32,027 bases of DNA from Sperchopsis tessellata (GCA_033557685.1 JAWQRN010000292.1:1-32027); one strand, 5' to 3'; shown: positions 1 through 10,769, numbered from the stretch's first letter. Numbers and translations are program-made. Notes: generated by a model not told the origin, from the letters alone.

Positions 1-119
1 TTGTATTTTGGCGCACTCACATTGCCGTGTAGTAGGAGGTATATAGTTAGGTGCAGGGGATTATTTTATTAACGTCAGTTGTAGTGTACAGTTGTGGCTA
101 CATTTTAGTGTAAAGTTTC

Positions 120-720
120 TTTAATTTAACAAATCAGTTTGTGGCCGGAGTTAATTGGAGAAACAAAACAAGCATTTTCGACATATCTTGCTGTATTATT
201 TCCAGAAAGTAATAAATGCAACCCAAGCAGCCAACAATATATGCATACGGGGCATCTACAGCTACATATTTTGTCATGCAAAAGTGGAATACCGGATCAG
301 GAATGATGAGTTCAAACCTGAAGATTGGGAACGCTCCGGACGGCCTGTAATAAGTGACGCGGCCATGATAACGACTATAGTAGACAAAAACCAACATTTT
401 ACGTTTTGTAGAATATAATAATGTTCCACCACGACAACGAGAGACCTCCCACATCTGTAACTACTTTACAAAAGTTGTTAGAGTTTTCATGGGATATTCT
501 ACCTCACCCTCCATATAGCTCAGACATTACACCTTTAGACTTTTATAAAATTCCCATAACGGAAAAAATTTCGAATCTTTAGAAGATATAAAGATTTACC
601 TTTACATATTCTTCGAAAGCAAGGACGAAACCTTCTGGAAAGATGGCATTATGATATTACGTTGTGCCAAAGTGAGCTTTTTTTTTAGAATGTGTAATTC
701 ATTGAATAAATAATAAAACA
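120..720 (+). pseudogene. mariner transposase remnant (DD34D), internally deleted
   Basis: This is a decayed mariner-family DNA transposase. The N-terminal part (from about 155) begins EKQNKHFRHILLYYFQK, the typical first helix of the mariner paired-like DNA-binding domain, and continues to an ERSGRPV linker near 330-350. The C-terminal part (from 421) carries HHDNERP, holding the second catalytic Asp, and PHPPYSSDITPLDFY, holding the third; 34 residues separate the two, as expected for DD34D. The segment between them, which should hold the first catalytic Asp, is missing, and stops interrupt the frame, so it cannot be active. A final FWKDGIM-like stretch near 630-650 matches the usual C-terminus. 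I could not define terminal inverted repeats. The bases before 120 resemble mariner leader DNA but are not diagnostic. Confidence 0.85.
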
Positions 721-884
721 CCAAACGGACTAATGGAACAACCCAATAACACCTCGTGTATTACAGTAATATAATCTCAAAGTAATTTAACAGCTGATAG
801 AGCTAGTAATTCCAAAAATTAGTGAAGAAATGTTTACAAAACAAATTAATAAAAACAACACAGAATAAACTGAACTGAATAAAA

Positions 885-1740
885 TGAGTTGTCCAAAAAG
901 TAATTGCGTTTTTTTTATGTAAATGAAAGGCGATTTTTTCATGGGAAACAAAAACTTTATCAAAAATATATTGTCCATTTTGTTCGATTACACTTTAACA
1001 TCTTTCAGGCAACTTCATGATTCCTCGCTCAAAATAGTTCGTATCGTTTTCGGAAAAAATTGTTCCAAGAGCGATTTGATATCTTCATTTTAGCAGTGAA
1101 GGTTTTACTTTTTAAAGCTTTTTACAAAGAACGACACAATTGATAGACTGATGGTGCGAGGTCTGGCGAATATGATGCATGTGGTAAACTTGCATATGGT
1201 TTACCGTTATCATGGTTAAACACAACACCTTTGCGATTCTCCAATTCTGGGCGCTTTGATGGCATCATTTAATTTATCCAGTTGATGACAGTGTACTTCA
1301 AAATTAATGGTTTGGTTCCTTGAAAGCAGCTGGAAATACACAATACCTTTGAAATCTTACCAGACTAACAGAATAATATTCATTAGGTGAATATCTGCTT
1401 TTGAAATGCTTTGAACAATATCTCGTGTCGTTAAACATTGATTGCATTAAATCAGTGCCTTTATTTTATCATCATCAATTTCGATTAACCTTCCTAAGTG
1501 TGGTGTACCTTTAACACCAAAATCTCTAGATCGAAATTTAACAAACCAAATCTGACACTGCCTTAGTTTTAAAGCATCTTCACCACATACATCGTTATTT
1601 TGTATGAGCTTACACAGCTTTTTTTCCTTATCGGAAGTAATATTGGAAAATAGGACGAATTTTTTTTGTGATTTTCGAACGAAATCGTGCATATTATTTT
1701 TATGAAATAAGGTTGAATTGTCAGCTGTAAAATTACATAA
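885..1740 (-). pseudogene. second mariner transposase remnant, with one terminal repeat
   Basis: A second, oppositely oriented mariner copy. Reading the minus strand from about 1692, the HTH region contains CGEDALKLRQCQIWFVKFRS and the linker GRLIEIDDDKIKALI. After a deletion near 1380-1440 comes a DFKGIVYFQLLSRNQTIN block, then FNHDNGKP with the second catalytic Asp, then SYSPDLAPSVY, where the third catalytic Asp is replaced by Val. The HDN-to-SPD spacing is also far too short. The frame ends with an AITFWTTH-like stretch at 885-910, which coincides with a likely terminal repeat reading GAGTTGTCCAAAAAGTAATT on the plus strand. No matching repeat is visible at the far end near 1740. The element is dead through deletions, frameshifts and the lost Asp. 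Confidence 0.85.
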
Positions 1741-2590
1741 TGAATTTTGCTGTTTAGAATGAAATTAGTAGCATTTCATGACATCTAAGTCCATCTATTA
1801 GAGTGTTAATGTTGCGTTGGATCACACATGTTCCATGTTGAAATGTAACTGTAATAGCTATCTCCCAAGTCTCCTTGTCAGCAGCTTTTACACATTTTTA
1901 CACATTTAAATGTAGAGCCTTGACGTTAGCTTGCTGTCTTGATTTTAGTATTTTAACTTTTGATATATTTTGTCACGATTACATTTCCTAGTATTGTAAA
2001 TTTACTGCCATAATAAAATATTTTCCTTTTTTCTCTCTTATGGCATATCACAATAGAGCAAATGAAAGGTGACAGAACAGACGGTCAATTATTTGCCCAA
2101 TCGTTCTTTTTGATCCGTTATGTATAATTCTACATACAGTGTGCATTTAGAATTTTTTAATATATAACTGGTAGATGATGAAAATTATTCCAAAATAATT
2201 GTAACTACTACAATAACTATCAGTGTATAACTTGACAATGACTTTTTCCCTCTATCTTTGTACCGGTGTAATCACCATAACGTTTAATAGTTTTGTAAAC
2301 AACTGGGGAAATTGTACCAAAAACAAAACATTAAAAGTATTTAATATGCTTTTAAGCATACAAGGGACGGAAAAGTATGTCATATGCGTTCGTGAAAGAT
2401 ATGGTTTTACTTACCTATGCGGAGTTTCTGCCAGGGCAGCTTATCTTGTCCTTATATTTCTAAGTAGTTGTTGGGGCGGCGCTCTCGCTGATATCGAGTC
2501 AGCATATTTGTACAATACTCCTTTTATATTAATAATGTATCACGCTAATGTGTCCTCCTCTCAGTAAATAGTCCGCATCCACTTCAAATA
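1741..2590. other. no recognisable gene
   Basis: AT-rich DNA with no transposon or gene motif that I recognise. A 114-codon plus-strand open frame at 2223-2567 has no recognisable domain; its local GC-richer patch (2470-2500) is the only compositional oddity. I do not call it a gene. Confidence 0.5.
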
Positions 2591-2603
2591 AAATGGGGAC
2601 TTT

Positions 2604-2645
2604 CATACTGCACCCTCCATACTGCACCCTTTATACTGCACCCTC
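2604..2645. repeat. 14-bp minisatellite, three copies
   Basis: Three head-to-tail copies of a 14-mer reading YATACTGCACCCTY at 2604-2617, 2618-2631 and 2632-2645. The copies differ only at their first and last bases. GC content is well above the surroundings. Confidence 0.95.
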
Positions 2646-2659
2646 CATTTTATGTTCCA

Positions 2660-3085
2660 AAGATTACCCTTGCCAAATGTTTTATCATCATTTTTATATT
2701 ACTTGTTTCAGTCTGGCAGATAAATATTCTGATTTAATCTTGTTAAAGATCCATAAGGTATTCCCAAACAGTTATATTTTAGGTATCTAATATTTAACCT
2801 GTTTTTACCCGAGTGTTTTGTTTTTGGAAATTTTAATTAATTGTAACCGTTTGAGCATAGTTATATAAACATTTTGCTGTTGTTACCCTCGAAGATAAAA
2901 TTAGGATATGTTCCTTCCAAAAATGAAGGCAGGCAGCAAACGACTAAGTGATGGAAAATAAGGTTTTGTTCTAATTGTTAACAAAGTGTATATTTATGAT
3001 TCTGCAACACCATAGTTCTTAAAATAATAATCATGAAATTCAAGAAGTAAAAAATATTGTCGTTCTACAAAGTTTTTTGATATAT
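2660..3085. other. no recognisable gene
   Basis: AT-rich sequence between the minisatellite and the Penelope-like element. I see no coding or structural signal. Confidence 0.45.
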
Positions 3086-3091
3086 ACATAA

Positions 3092-3130
3092 TATCGCGAC
3101 TGGTTTCGACAAAACTAGGTCATTCTCAAA
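3092..3130 (-). repeat. PLE tail hairpin (GAATGACC ... GTCGAAACCAGTC)
   Basis: On the minus strand the tail reads TTTGAGAATGACCTAG, then TTTTGTCGAAACCAGTCGCG. The order of a TTGA-type box, a short pairable segment and CGAAAC followed by GTC resembles the dispersed modules elsewhere in this window and, loosely, PLE hammerhead ribozyme sites. The CTGATGA core is not present, so I call it a hairpin tail only. Confidence 0.55.
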
Positions 3131-3369
3131 CTTAAACACAATAGAGTAATTAGCGACTTGCAAAACAATTAATTCAAAACTTCAATCCTACCTTTTGGGT
3201 CAGTGAAGGCAACAGCACAACTAATCGGTGTCACCAGACCCACTAATTGCAGGACGAATAATTAGCCTGTTGGAGATAATTATAAATAGGAGGATTGCAA
3301 TATCCAATTTCTTACTCTTGGGATATCCGTGAAGGATTATTACGAATGGGTACATGACTGCAGCACACA

Positions 3370-3710
3370 ACATGATTGATGAAGCTAGAGTCATCGGTGG
3401 TGTCTTTCATGCTGCGATGGTGCTTCTTATACCGTGTGTTAAAGGAATGTCCAGTCTATCCAATATACTCTTCTCCACACGCACAGAGTAGGAAATACAC
3501 GCCATTGGCGTCATCATAAATTATTTTATAGTTATTTGCGATATCGTAGGATACGGATCCATGGAAGGGGATGAAAATGTAAAAGTTAGGAGAGGGCTGG
3601 GGAACTGGATAACAAAGATATCGAAAAACGTTTTTCAATTTCCTATCGTGGGCCTTACGAACAATAGGGATAGGGAAATCATTCACACGAGCAACCTGCA
3701 AAATAGTACC
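3370..3710 (-). pseudogene. PLE GIY-YIG endonuclease remnant
   Basis: The open part on the minus strand ends GVYFLLCACGEEYIG, matching the GIY...YIG signature of this nuclease family. It continues past a stop codon as TGHSFNTRYKKHHRSM and then DDSSFINHVV, the conserved Arg and His helix that follows the YIG motif. The stop between YIG and TGH breaks the domain. The preceding residues from about 3705 (ARVNDFPIPIVRKAHDRKL and FYIFIPFHGSVSYDI) form the usual linker between RT and nuclease. In active PLEs this domain nicks target DNA for primed reverse transcription. Confidence 0.85.
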
Positions 3711-3718
3711 GAGCTCTA

Positions 3719-4610
3719 TCAGAGAAAACCAAGCGACAAGGGAATAGAGAACAGGCGATGAAAAAAAGAATCCAAGAAAACAAGTTTATGGTTCTTATAG
3801 TGGTTAGAATGAAAAGGTATGCAATGGTCTATATGAGTCCTTCTTCTGAAAATTTCACACTGAAAATTATTACTGTAGTCTTTAATTACAGTTAAATCGA
3901 GGAAATTCAAGTGTCCGTTCACCTCTAACTCAGAAATTAATTTTATAGACTCAACGTGGATGCTACTCATACTAAAGAGATGCTCCTTTAAATGATCCAT
4001 GAAGATTTCAGCGAGTAAGGAACTGAGGTTGCATCCAATAGACAGTCCTGAGGGCTGTTCATAAAAATTACCATTAAACAAGAAGAAATTCTGCTTTAAA
4101 GCTACGTGTAAGCAGTCAATTATACAAACAACCTCCTTGTAAGATGCATTACATTACTTACATCAAATGAGACCATCAGAAGACTATCATCTATCTCAAA
4201 ATTACTGGAGACAAGCTTCCTAGAATAGTTAATGGTGTTTCTGATACCGAAAGTAGGAGTGTAGTTAAGGATCTCCTTGAGTTTTCTATCCAGGAATATT
4301 GCAAGTCTATGACCAATAAAGCCTTTGTAAGACACAACAGGTCTCATAGAGCAACCCTCCTTATGAATTATTGGAAGGCCATTTAACCTCGACACAAAAG
4401 GATTCATCGAGGTGACCTTACGTTGAGGCAAGAAAGGTGTGCTTTTATAACGAGCTATAAGAGCACAAATATACACCTGTTGATTGGATTTGATAAACGT
4501 AATTTGAAGTTGTTGTCCCTCAAAAACTCCTTCACCATACGTTCATTGTTTATTTGTTCAAGATCTCCACGCAGGAACCTTTATCTGCTCTGGTAACAAG
4601 CAGACCATAA
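3719..4610 (-). pseudogene. PLE reverse transcriptase remnant
   Basis: The minus strand from about 4610 gives TRADKGSCVEIL, then after a frame change a block at 4476-4120 with LNGLPIIHKEGCSMRPVVSY, FLDRKLKEILNYTPTFGIRN and LLMVSFDVSN. The last contains the first catalytic Asp region of PLE reverse transcriptases. After another frameshift near 4130 comes FLFNGNFYEQPSGLSIGC (the G-L-S-I-G motif), then SLLAEIFMDHLKEH. The chain then jumps directly to ELEVNGHLNFLDLTVIKDY and FRRRTHIDHCIPFHSNH. The missing piece between these is where the paired-Asp YADD/YVDD motif should lie, so the catalytic centre is lost. Assignment to PLEs rather than to LINEs rests on the GLPIIHKEG and THIDHCIPFHSNH blocks and on the linked GIY-YIG domain. 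Confidence 0.85.
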
Positions 4611-4666
4611 GCCCTGATCCGTTCTCCGATATTGTTTTTTACATTTTGAATTATGAAGATTATTTT

Positions 4667-4951
4667 TCACAAAATTTTGTCGAATTTATTTTCCATATGG
4701 TGCAATAATTTTGTTTTGGCTGCTGGTATTACCCAATGGTCTTTTTTATCGAACCTTATATCAGACATCTCATTACCAGCCTTCATCCTGTAAAGCTGCA
4801 ATGCATAGTGAACACTTGAATCTATACAAAAAAAAAATGTTGGCAACCACCACTTCTTAGAACGTACTCCAACTCTATAATTCTGGATCTTCTGGTCCAT
4901 TCGGTCCACACCACCCATACACTTGTACTGATTTTTTTTTTTGTTTAACAA
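4667..4951 (-). pseudogene. piggyBac transposase C-terminal fragment
   Basis: A 94-codon minus-strand open frame beginning with NQYKCMGGVDRMDQKIQNYR, followed by SKKWWLPTFFFCIDSSVHYA and LQLYRMK. The YMGGVDRMDQ...Y and KKWW...F...D.S..NA blocks are hallmarks of piggyBac-family (DDE_Tnp_1_7) transposases. The Asp in GGVDRMD belongs to the conserved catalytic region. Most of the protein, including the earlier catalytic Asp residues and any terminal repeats, is absent. The fragment adjoins the 5' side of the Penelope-like element on the same strand, so one may have inserted next to or into the other. A domesticated piggyBac gene is unlikely, since only about one sixth of a full transposase remains. 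Confidence 0.85.
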
Positions 4952-4989
4952 TTAAAATATAATGAGTTGTCGTTAAATCTCGCTTCAAA

Positions 4990-6950
4990 ATTAATTTTCT
5001 AATTTGATATGTGTACGAACTAAACTTATCCTTGCGCTTCTACGTCAATATTGACAATAAAACAACTTGATGAAATTAGTGTGAAGTGGTGATATTGTAT
5101 GCGGTGATAGCACTTATGAGAAAGGCAGTAGCGTTAAGCTGGAGTTCAGGACAGCAGCTCTGTTGATTGGCTGTATATCTAATTAACGGTGCTATTCGTA
5201 CACATTACTCAAAGACTATTTACTTAGGACAGTTAGGTGTTTCACCATTTCCGCACAGAACAAACAGCAATAACAATTCACGTTTATTTTATCGTGTAAT
5301 CTCTAGGATTTCAGGTTAAATCACATTTTACCCAGACAAACTGAATTAATAGCCCCTGCTAAATAGATATGATTACATTATATCATTGATATACATGTCA
5401 TCTGATATATTTTATTCGAAGTTGTATGTAATAATTCGTTCTCTAGTTTGCTACAATGGAATTAAATACATATGTTGAAGCAATTATTGTATAAAAGAAT
5501 TAAACCAAAATACGAGAACATATACAAGGTCTTTTTGATTTGCCTTTAAATCGCTGTTTTATTATTTGATATTTATAATCGTACTTATAAATATATCTCA
5601 TTTTTTGTCATTAGTTTGTTTATCTAATTGCAATAAACGAATTATAGTGCGATCTCTGTAAACCATCTTTAACCTGTTCTTATGTGCAAGTTTTTTTGTA
5701 CTTTTAATCGGCCTGGGAGTGAAATCCATTCAGCCAGAGAACCTATAAAATAAGATGAGTATAAGAAAACAGGGACAGTCATTTCGTGCCATGGGGCCTA
5801 ACATGGCGACTTTATACAAATAAGCAAGAATTAGGAAGCAGTAAATAGGGGGGCGCGAGGGTGAATAAAGCAAAGGATTCATTTCTGCTTATATAAAATT
5901 AAATTAAATTAAATAAAATTTAAATCTATGCTCTATTATTATTTTTGCACTGCATTTGTTTTTGAGGCTAGAAGATTTTTCAGTACTAGTGGGTCAGGGA
6001 TTGCCACTATCTATAATTCTGCAATGAAGGCTTTACTTAATACAATATATTTGGCGCATGAGCAAATTATGTGGTTAATTTCACCAACACTACCTCCGCA
6101 TTCGATAACATCAATCTTATCTAAATTGGACTCTGCCTAGCAATGGTAGACAGGTAAAATCTTGTTACAGGTATATTTAAATGCCACATTCTAGAAGGGA
6201 CAACCGGGAAAATAAGAGCACATTGTGTCATTTTCTTTGCAATTAAATCTTTCTAATACATTTTCCAATCTTCCTTTATGATCTTTTTTATGTAAAATAA
6301 CTACTAGAAGGTAGTTTCTCAGAATAGTAGTGGCCTTCAATTACACTTCTGTTTGCCAGAGGTTTCGTTATGTATAATGCCCGTGTGAGTTCTTATCCAC
6401 ATGCAACTAACATTTATGTTGTTAAGGAAGACAAAATTTTGTTTTAATCTGAACAATAATGGAATTTGTTATATTAATTTCAGATTTCGTCATTGAGGTC
6501 AAAACACTCATTGTCATAACAACCTCTCGAAGGTCAGAGTATTGAATGTACACAAAGGCCTAAAACACAGTAATTGCCTATGTTATAAATATACTTACCT
6601 GGCTATTAAATTTAAATAACCGCTGCTCCGAGTGTGTGCAAGTGACCAGCCCATTTCTATTTTTAACATTTAAGTTTCAAAAATATTCACATCGCATTCT
6701 GTTATAAATTGTTATCCGCATTATATATCTTTTCATTCTTATTTATGTTGTTCAAAGTTTTGGTTCATGTTTCGTTTTCTTATGTTAAAACGGGTAACAC
6801 ACATCGATCAAAAACCTTTGAGATACAAAGGTAATCTTGATTTAAATATATATTTAATATCTTCATCTTCGTTCATATTATTCTCGATGTGTATAATTAC
6901 TGGTGAAGCTATACTGTTGAGGATGACATTAGATATTTCGTAATATACCA
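4990..6950. other. no recognisable gene; AT-rich
   Basis: Nearly 2 kb without a recognisable coding or RNA feature. It contains a short AAATT-type simple repeat around 5895-5925 and a 70-codon open frame at 5928-6140 with no recognisable domain. I see no promoter or splice arrangement that I can support. Confidence 0.5.
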
Positions 6951-6954
6951 TAAC

Positions 6955-7022
6955 CCCCGTGGTGTAGTGGTGAATGGGTGCGTTATGCGCACTTGTATTA
7001 CCTTAAATAAAACACCTCCCGG
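6955..7022 (+). repeat. truncated tRNA-like SINE head
   Basis: CCGTGGTGTAGTGGTG at 6957-6972 contains a good RNA polymerase III A box (TGGTGTAGTGG, 6960-6970) of the kind that starts tRNA-derived SINEs. No B box follows at the expected distance, and no cloverleaf can be drawn, so it is not a tRNA gene. A stretch at about 7005-7020 (AATAAAACACCTCCC) is close to the reverse complement of the tail of the SINE-like unit at 30.36 kb, hinting at a composite of two fragments. Confidence 0.35.
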
Positions 7023-7369
7023 AAGGACGAATACGCATAAAATTGGCCAAATTAAAGTAATCATATTTATTATGAAGTACAAAGGTTAGAAATAAAAGAC
7101 ACGATCCCTCATCAACTAGTATTACTAAAATGATTAGAGGGAAATAAATTATTACCGTGAGATCACCTAGAGGAATGCAAGTAGATCTAAATATCTAAAA
7201 CTAGCTCGACAACACCGGGATAAACCTACGCTGAAGCTCTTAAGATAGGAAAATTATCATTTTTATGATATATTATCTCCTTGTCGCATATTTACGTATA
7301 GTGATTTTTACTTTGGTGAAACTTGACATATGATACAGCTTGTTGACAGATACTTTTAATGCCTTTAGT

Positions 7370-7472
7370 GCCTTGACCTAGACCTAAAAAAAATTGGTGT
7401 GCAAAACTGGAGAGCATGTTTAAACCATGACTTACATCGAGCTGTAGTGCCAAAGAAGAAGAAGAACTGCGT
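7370..7472 (+). mobile_element. LINE 3' end with (AAG)n tail
   Basis: One plus-strand frame reads DLKKIGVQNWRACLNHDLHR and then AVVPKKKKN. It resembles the extreme C-terminus of insect LINE reverse transcriptases (a W-R helix followed by a basic tail), and the AAG-repeat coding for the lysines is typical of a LINE 3' end. Only about 100 bp remain. A SINE that borrowed a LINE tail would look the same. Confidence 0.5.
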
Positions 7473-7479
7473 TACAATT

Positions 7480-8270
7480 ATTTTTGCTTGTGTACTTGTA
7501 ATGGTACTGTTTCATGTTTCCTTTTGCCAATGAAGTTATATTATTAATTAATTTCAACAATATTTATTGCTAAGTACTTTTCAATCGCTTTTACATTTTA
7601 TTAAGTGTTAAATGTACATTTGTTAAAACTGTCAGCATATATTGATTTACACTAGTCAATTTGTTGAACATGAGTAATTGTTTAATATCTTTTAGAAAAT
7701 ATCGAATCATTTTGTCACATAAGATATATTTTATGCGGATAAATGAAAAATTATAGTGGCTAAAGAAATATGTAACTGCAAAAAACCATACCAACAATTC
7801 CAACAACTTTAAATTTAGAGCAATAGGTCACGAACTGTTAATTCGAACTGAAATAAATCTGGACAAGTTCTTGAGTTGAGGTTGCTTCGAAATAAGTTAA
7901 TTAAAATCCTCAACATCTCGCACTATAAAGTTTCCCAGAAATTACAATGGCTCATCACAGTACATGAAAATTAATTGACTTTGAAGTTAATTGGTAATAA
8001 AAACCTTTAGAATTATGCAGAACGTACCACCCACTAGACTATAAAATCACCCCTTAATTTGCTTTACAGCTTTTAATTTCAAGTTCCTCCGTTACGTTTA
8101 TTTTATTCTGTTTTTACAGATGATGAATAATTTAAGCAATTGTAGATCAACTGCAGTATATTTATGAGAAATATTTATTTTTATCTCCTACTATCTCTTA
8201 AAATCTAGTTTGTTTGTAGGTTGATTGTACGCAGGAAATAGAAATTTTAATTAGTATAACTATAACGATA
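7480..8270. other. no recognisable gene
   Basis: AT-rich DNA with only short unassignable open frames. Confidence 0.45.
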
Positions 8271-8279
8271 CGCTCTTTT

Positions 8280-8700
8280 GGCGTGGACACTACTAGCAAT
8301 AAACCTTCTTCATTCTACCCTGTCCTGGAATTTTTTTTAGCCTTGTCATACATGCACTTATATTGCTTCTATTGCTTACTTATCTACTATTCAGAATTTT
8401 ACCAAAACCATGTTACCGTTTTTCCTAGGTCTACTTGCACCTCTCCTTTCTACTGCATCTACATTACCTATATGTTGTGCAACTCTTTGCTCACTTAATT
8501 TTCTAAATGCCCAAAATGCAGCAATACGCCCTTATCCATGCTATGAGCCACATTATCAACACCCATAGATTTCTATCCTTATCAATCCGTCTCTTGTTAT
8601 ACACACTTTTAATATATAGTCTATACCCAGTTTCGTACCCATGTGTCACTACCATACATAATTTAATGAACTAAAACGCTATTATAGATGGACCTCCTTT
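8280..8700 (-). pseudogene. LINE reverse-transcriptase C-terminal remnant
   Basis: The minus strand first gives IMYGSDTWVRNWV at about 8663-8622, matching the MYGSETW block of the LINE RT thumb region. After several stops it gives FRKLSEQRVAQHIGNVDAVE followed by RRGASRPRKN (frame 8507-8391), matching the C-terminal pattern M.E.R..K.......G.R.RGRPR. A last piece near 8330-8280 reads FQDRVE then RRFIASSVHAKRA, where LINE C-termini have RAEWRRF. The order and spacing fit one LINE, read 5' to 3' from 8700 to 8280. The upstream RT core and endonuclease are gone. The plus-strand open frame across the same bases is an artefact. Confidence 0.6.
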
Positions 8701-8821
8701 ATATCCTTATTATTATCGTAACAATACCATGAACCTGACACAAAAATCGTAAATATGTTCTAGTTTAATGCCTAGAACTCATAATAAATATAATAGACTT
8801 ACATAGTTTTTATATATAGGA

Positions 8822-8910
8822 AAGGTGTTTTCGGATAGAAACTATAAAGCAGGTCAGGTAAGGGCCGACATTTCGTCTATTGTTGCAATGGACATTTTCA
8901 AGAAGAGGGA
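8822..8910 (-). repeat. dispersed hairpin module, copy A
   Basis: The plus strand carries GGCCGACATTTCGTC, then GTTGCAATGGACATTTTC, preceded by a TTTCGG...GAAAC segment at 8829-8843. The same layout recurs at 14.77, 25.89, 26.10 and 28.83 kb. Strand is given in the sense where it ends in GAAA(C/T)GTC. Confidence 0.75.
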
Positions 8911-8959
8911 CATTACCTAAAAAATTAACTCAACATAATTGGTCTTATGGTAATTTTTT

Positions 8960-9750
8960 TTTTCACTCCTTGTAGGATTAATAAGGATTTATTAGCATTT
9001 AAGAAAAAAAAAATATTTTGCCTAACCAATGTCCTTTAATAATACTAGTTTTCGATACAACCAAAACTTTCACATGAAAATATCATCAACACTTTTGATA
9101 CAGTATATGTATACTTTCACTTCTTTGGTACCACCTCTGTTAGTATTATTGATAAATGTATGTTCATTTTATTTTTATTGTTTCAGGTACAGTTGAAGCT
9201 TCTGCCGTATACTTTGCCTTAAGGTAACTCAGATTTACAGTTAATAAAAATAGTTAATTAGAAATATTTATGTGTATATAATAATATCCATTTTACTAGA
9301 AGGCAACGAAGCATTAGATTATCTCCTGAAAAAAGCACGTTGGCAAGAACTACATGGACATACTTCCTAAAAACTTACGTTGTTAAATCATTCGTATAGT
9401 ATTCAGTCACCTCGCTAAGTGTATAAGTTATTTACTAACGCTTCATATATGTCAAGGTTTTTCGATCGATCTTACTCGAAAATTTTTCTTGGCGAAAATA
9501 TCTCGGATTTAAGATTTTCTTTTAGTCATGACAAAAACATGTTTCTTCATCATTTTGTAATTACAATACTTTTCCACAGTAGATAAGACGTAAGTGAATG
9601 AGCCTGTACGATAGCCCTAAATAACTCAACATCTAATAGGTTGATGAATAAAAGTCAAAAGTCTAAAAATAATCTAATATTTAAAAGAAAATTGGTATTC
9701 ATCTTTACGACCATGTTTGTATAGCACAGTATAAAAGTTATTGAACGTTG
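8960..9750. other. no firm gene; one possible RNase H scrap
   Basis: Mostly unassignable. At about 9300-9370 the plus strand reads EGNEALDYLLKKARWQELHG, which is weakly like the GNE.AD.LA.....GPEP end of a LINE RNase H domain. It is too short to call. Confidence 0.25.
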
Positions 9751-9755
9751 GAATT

Positions 9756-9788
9756 CGCTGCGTTTCGAACAATACCACCTATCATCAG
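9756..9788 (-). repeat. CTGATGAT...CGAAACGCAGCG element
   Basis: On the minus strand, CTGATGAT is followed 14 bases later by CGAAACGCAGCG. The upstream TGCG (about 9797-9800) could pair with the downstream CGCA. This has both core boxes of a hammerhead ribozyme, but the stem between them pairs poorly and there is no room for stem I, so an active ribozyme is unlikely. Confidence 0.3.
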
Positions 9789-9809
9789 TGCAACCGCATC
9801 CCCTGTTCA

Positions 9810-10765
9810 GCTCAGCTTTTGTACAATACTCTATTTGGCTCCGTTATTATGAAATAAGCATTATCTCTCCTAGGCGGCTTAAACAACACATTTATTTCAT
9901 AAAAACTGCGCCAAATTGAATATTGTGCGGAGGTTGAGCTTACGTATGAGATTCAGTGACATCATTTCGGGTTTCAGTAACGTTTGAAATGTGATATAAA
10001 ATCAATTTGGATTTGAAATAAAAACTGCAAACTTTCTCATACACTGGCGGCAACGAAAGAAATTTTATTTTTCTCCTCCGTCTACATTTTACATTTAAAA
10101 AGCCTTCTGACAAGTAGGATAGAGTATTTATATATTTTAAATTATATTTAATTCTGCGTATGTAATTAATTCAAAATTTCTGGACTAACTATATCTCCCA
10201 AAATCAGTTTATTATACCAATACACTTAAATATCAAATTTGGCGAGTAGTGTTCACACAAATGTGCTCACAAAGTTTTCCTGTACCGTACAAGAATAGAC
10301 ACACATAAAAACATCATTACGAACATGGTCAAATCGTTTTTAGATGAACTTGAGACTTATCATATCCACTAAAATCTCGATTTTCGCCTGTGAAGAAAGT
10401 GAAAATGTAAGGTATTTGTCATATTGCCGCAAAATGGGGTGAAGCAAATTCCAATTGCAAATTTTCCGTAGATACAATAGAGTTCCGTATGTCAAAAAAA
10501 TTTGAACAATAGATCTAGTACGTCATTATGTTATTTTTTTTAAAATTCTGCTCAAATCATTTTTTTCTGTTTTATTAAAAGTTGTTTCACTTCACCTCAT
10601 TAAAATGGGTTTTGCCTAGAAATCTACGTTAGACGTTTGATGTAGATCACTCTTAATATTAAGAAATTGTACATCGCATATTTTTATAACAGAAAAATCA
10701 CTGAAAATATGAAATAAATCGAGGAAATTAACTTCAGTTCATATTTATCCAAGTTACCTCAACTT
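9810..10765. other. no recognisable gene
   Basis: AT-rich DNA downstream (in element sense) of the pogo-like transposase. It may include its degraded 3' portion, but I see no motif to support that. Confidence 0.45.
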
Positions 10766-10769
10766 GCAA

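Larger units (their letters stand above)
3090..4640 (-). mobile_element. Penelope-like retroelement (PLE) with GIY-YIG endonuclease, degenerate
   Basis: A Penelope-like element in minus orientation. Known PLEs encode a telomerase-like reverse transcriptase followed by a GIY-YIG endonuclease, and that order is seen here: an upstream TRADKGSCVEIL block near 4600-4570, RT motifs from 4476 to 3719, then the endonuclease from about 3520 to 3370. A hairpin-forming tail lies at 3092-3130. The 5' end adjoins a piggyBac fragment around 4650. The element is split into several frames, and the catalytic YADD region of the RT is deleted, so it cannot move by itself. The boundaries are approximate because no target-site duplication was found. 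Confidence 0.85.

Noticed and set aside
1..119. mariner 5' terminal repeat
   Set aside because: The sequence resembles mariner leader DNA, but I could not find a terminal repeat or TA duplication.
134..454. 106-codon minus-strand open frame
   Set aside because: It is antisense to the mariner N-terminal region.
2223..2567. 114-codon plus-strand open frame as a possible membrane or secreted protein
   Set aside because: No recognisable domain, no gene context, and composition compatible with chance; mentioned only inside the intergenic entry.
6955..7022. A real tRNA gene
   Set aside because: Only an A box is present; no B box, anticodon arm or acceptor pairing can be drawn.
8283..8498. 71-codon plus-strand open frame as a small membrane protein
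   Set aside because: The opposite strand carries LINE motifs over the same bases; the hydrophobic character is a by-product.
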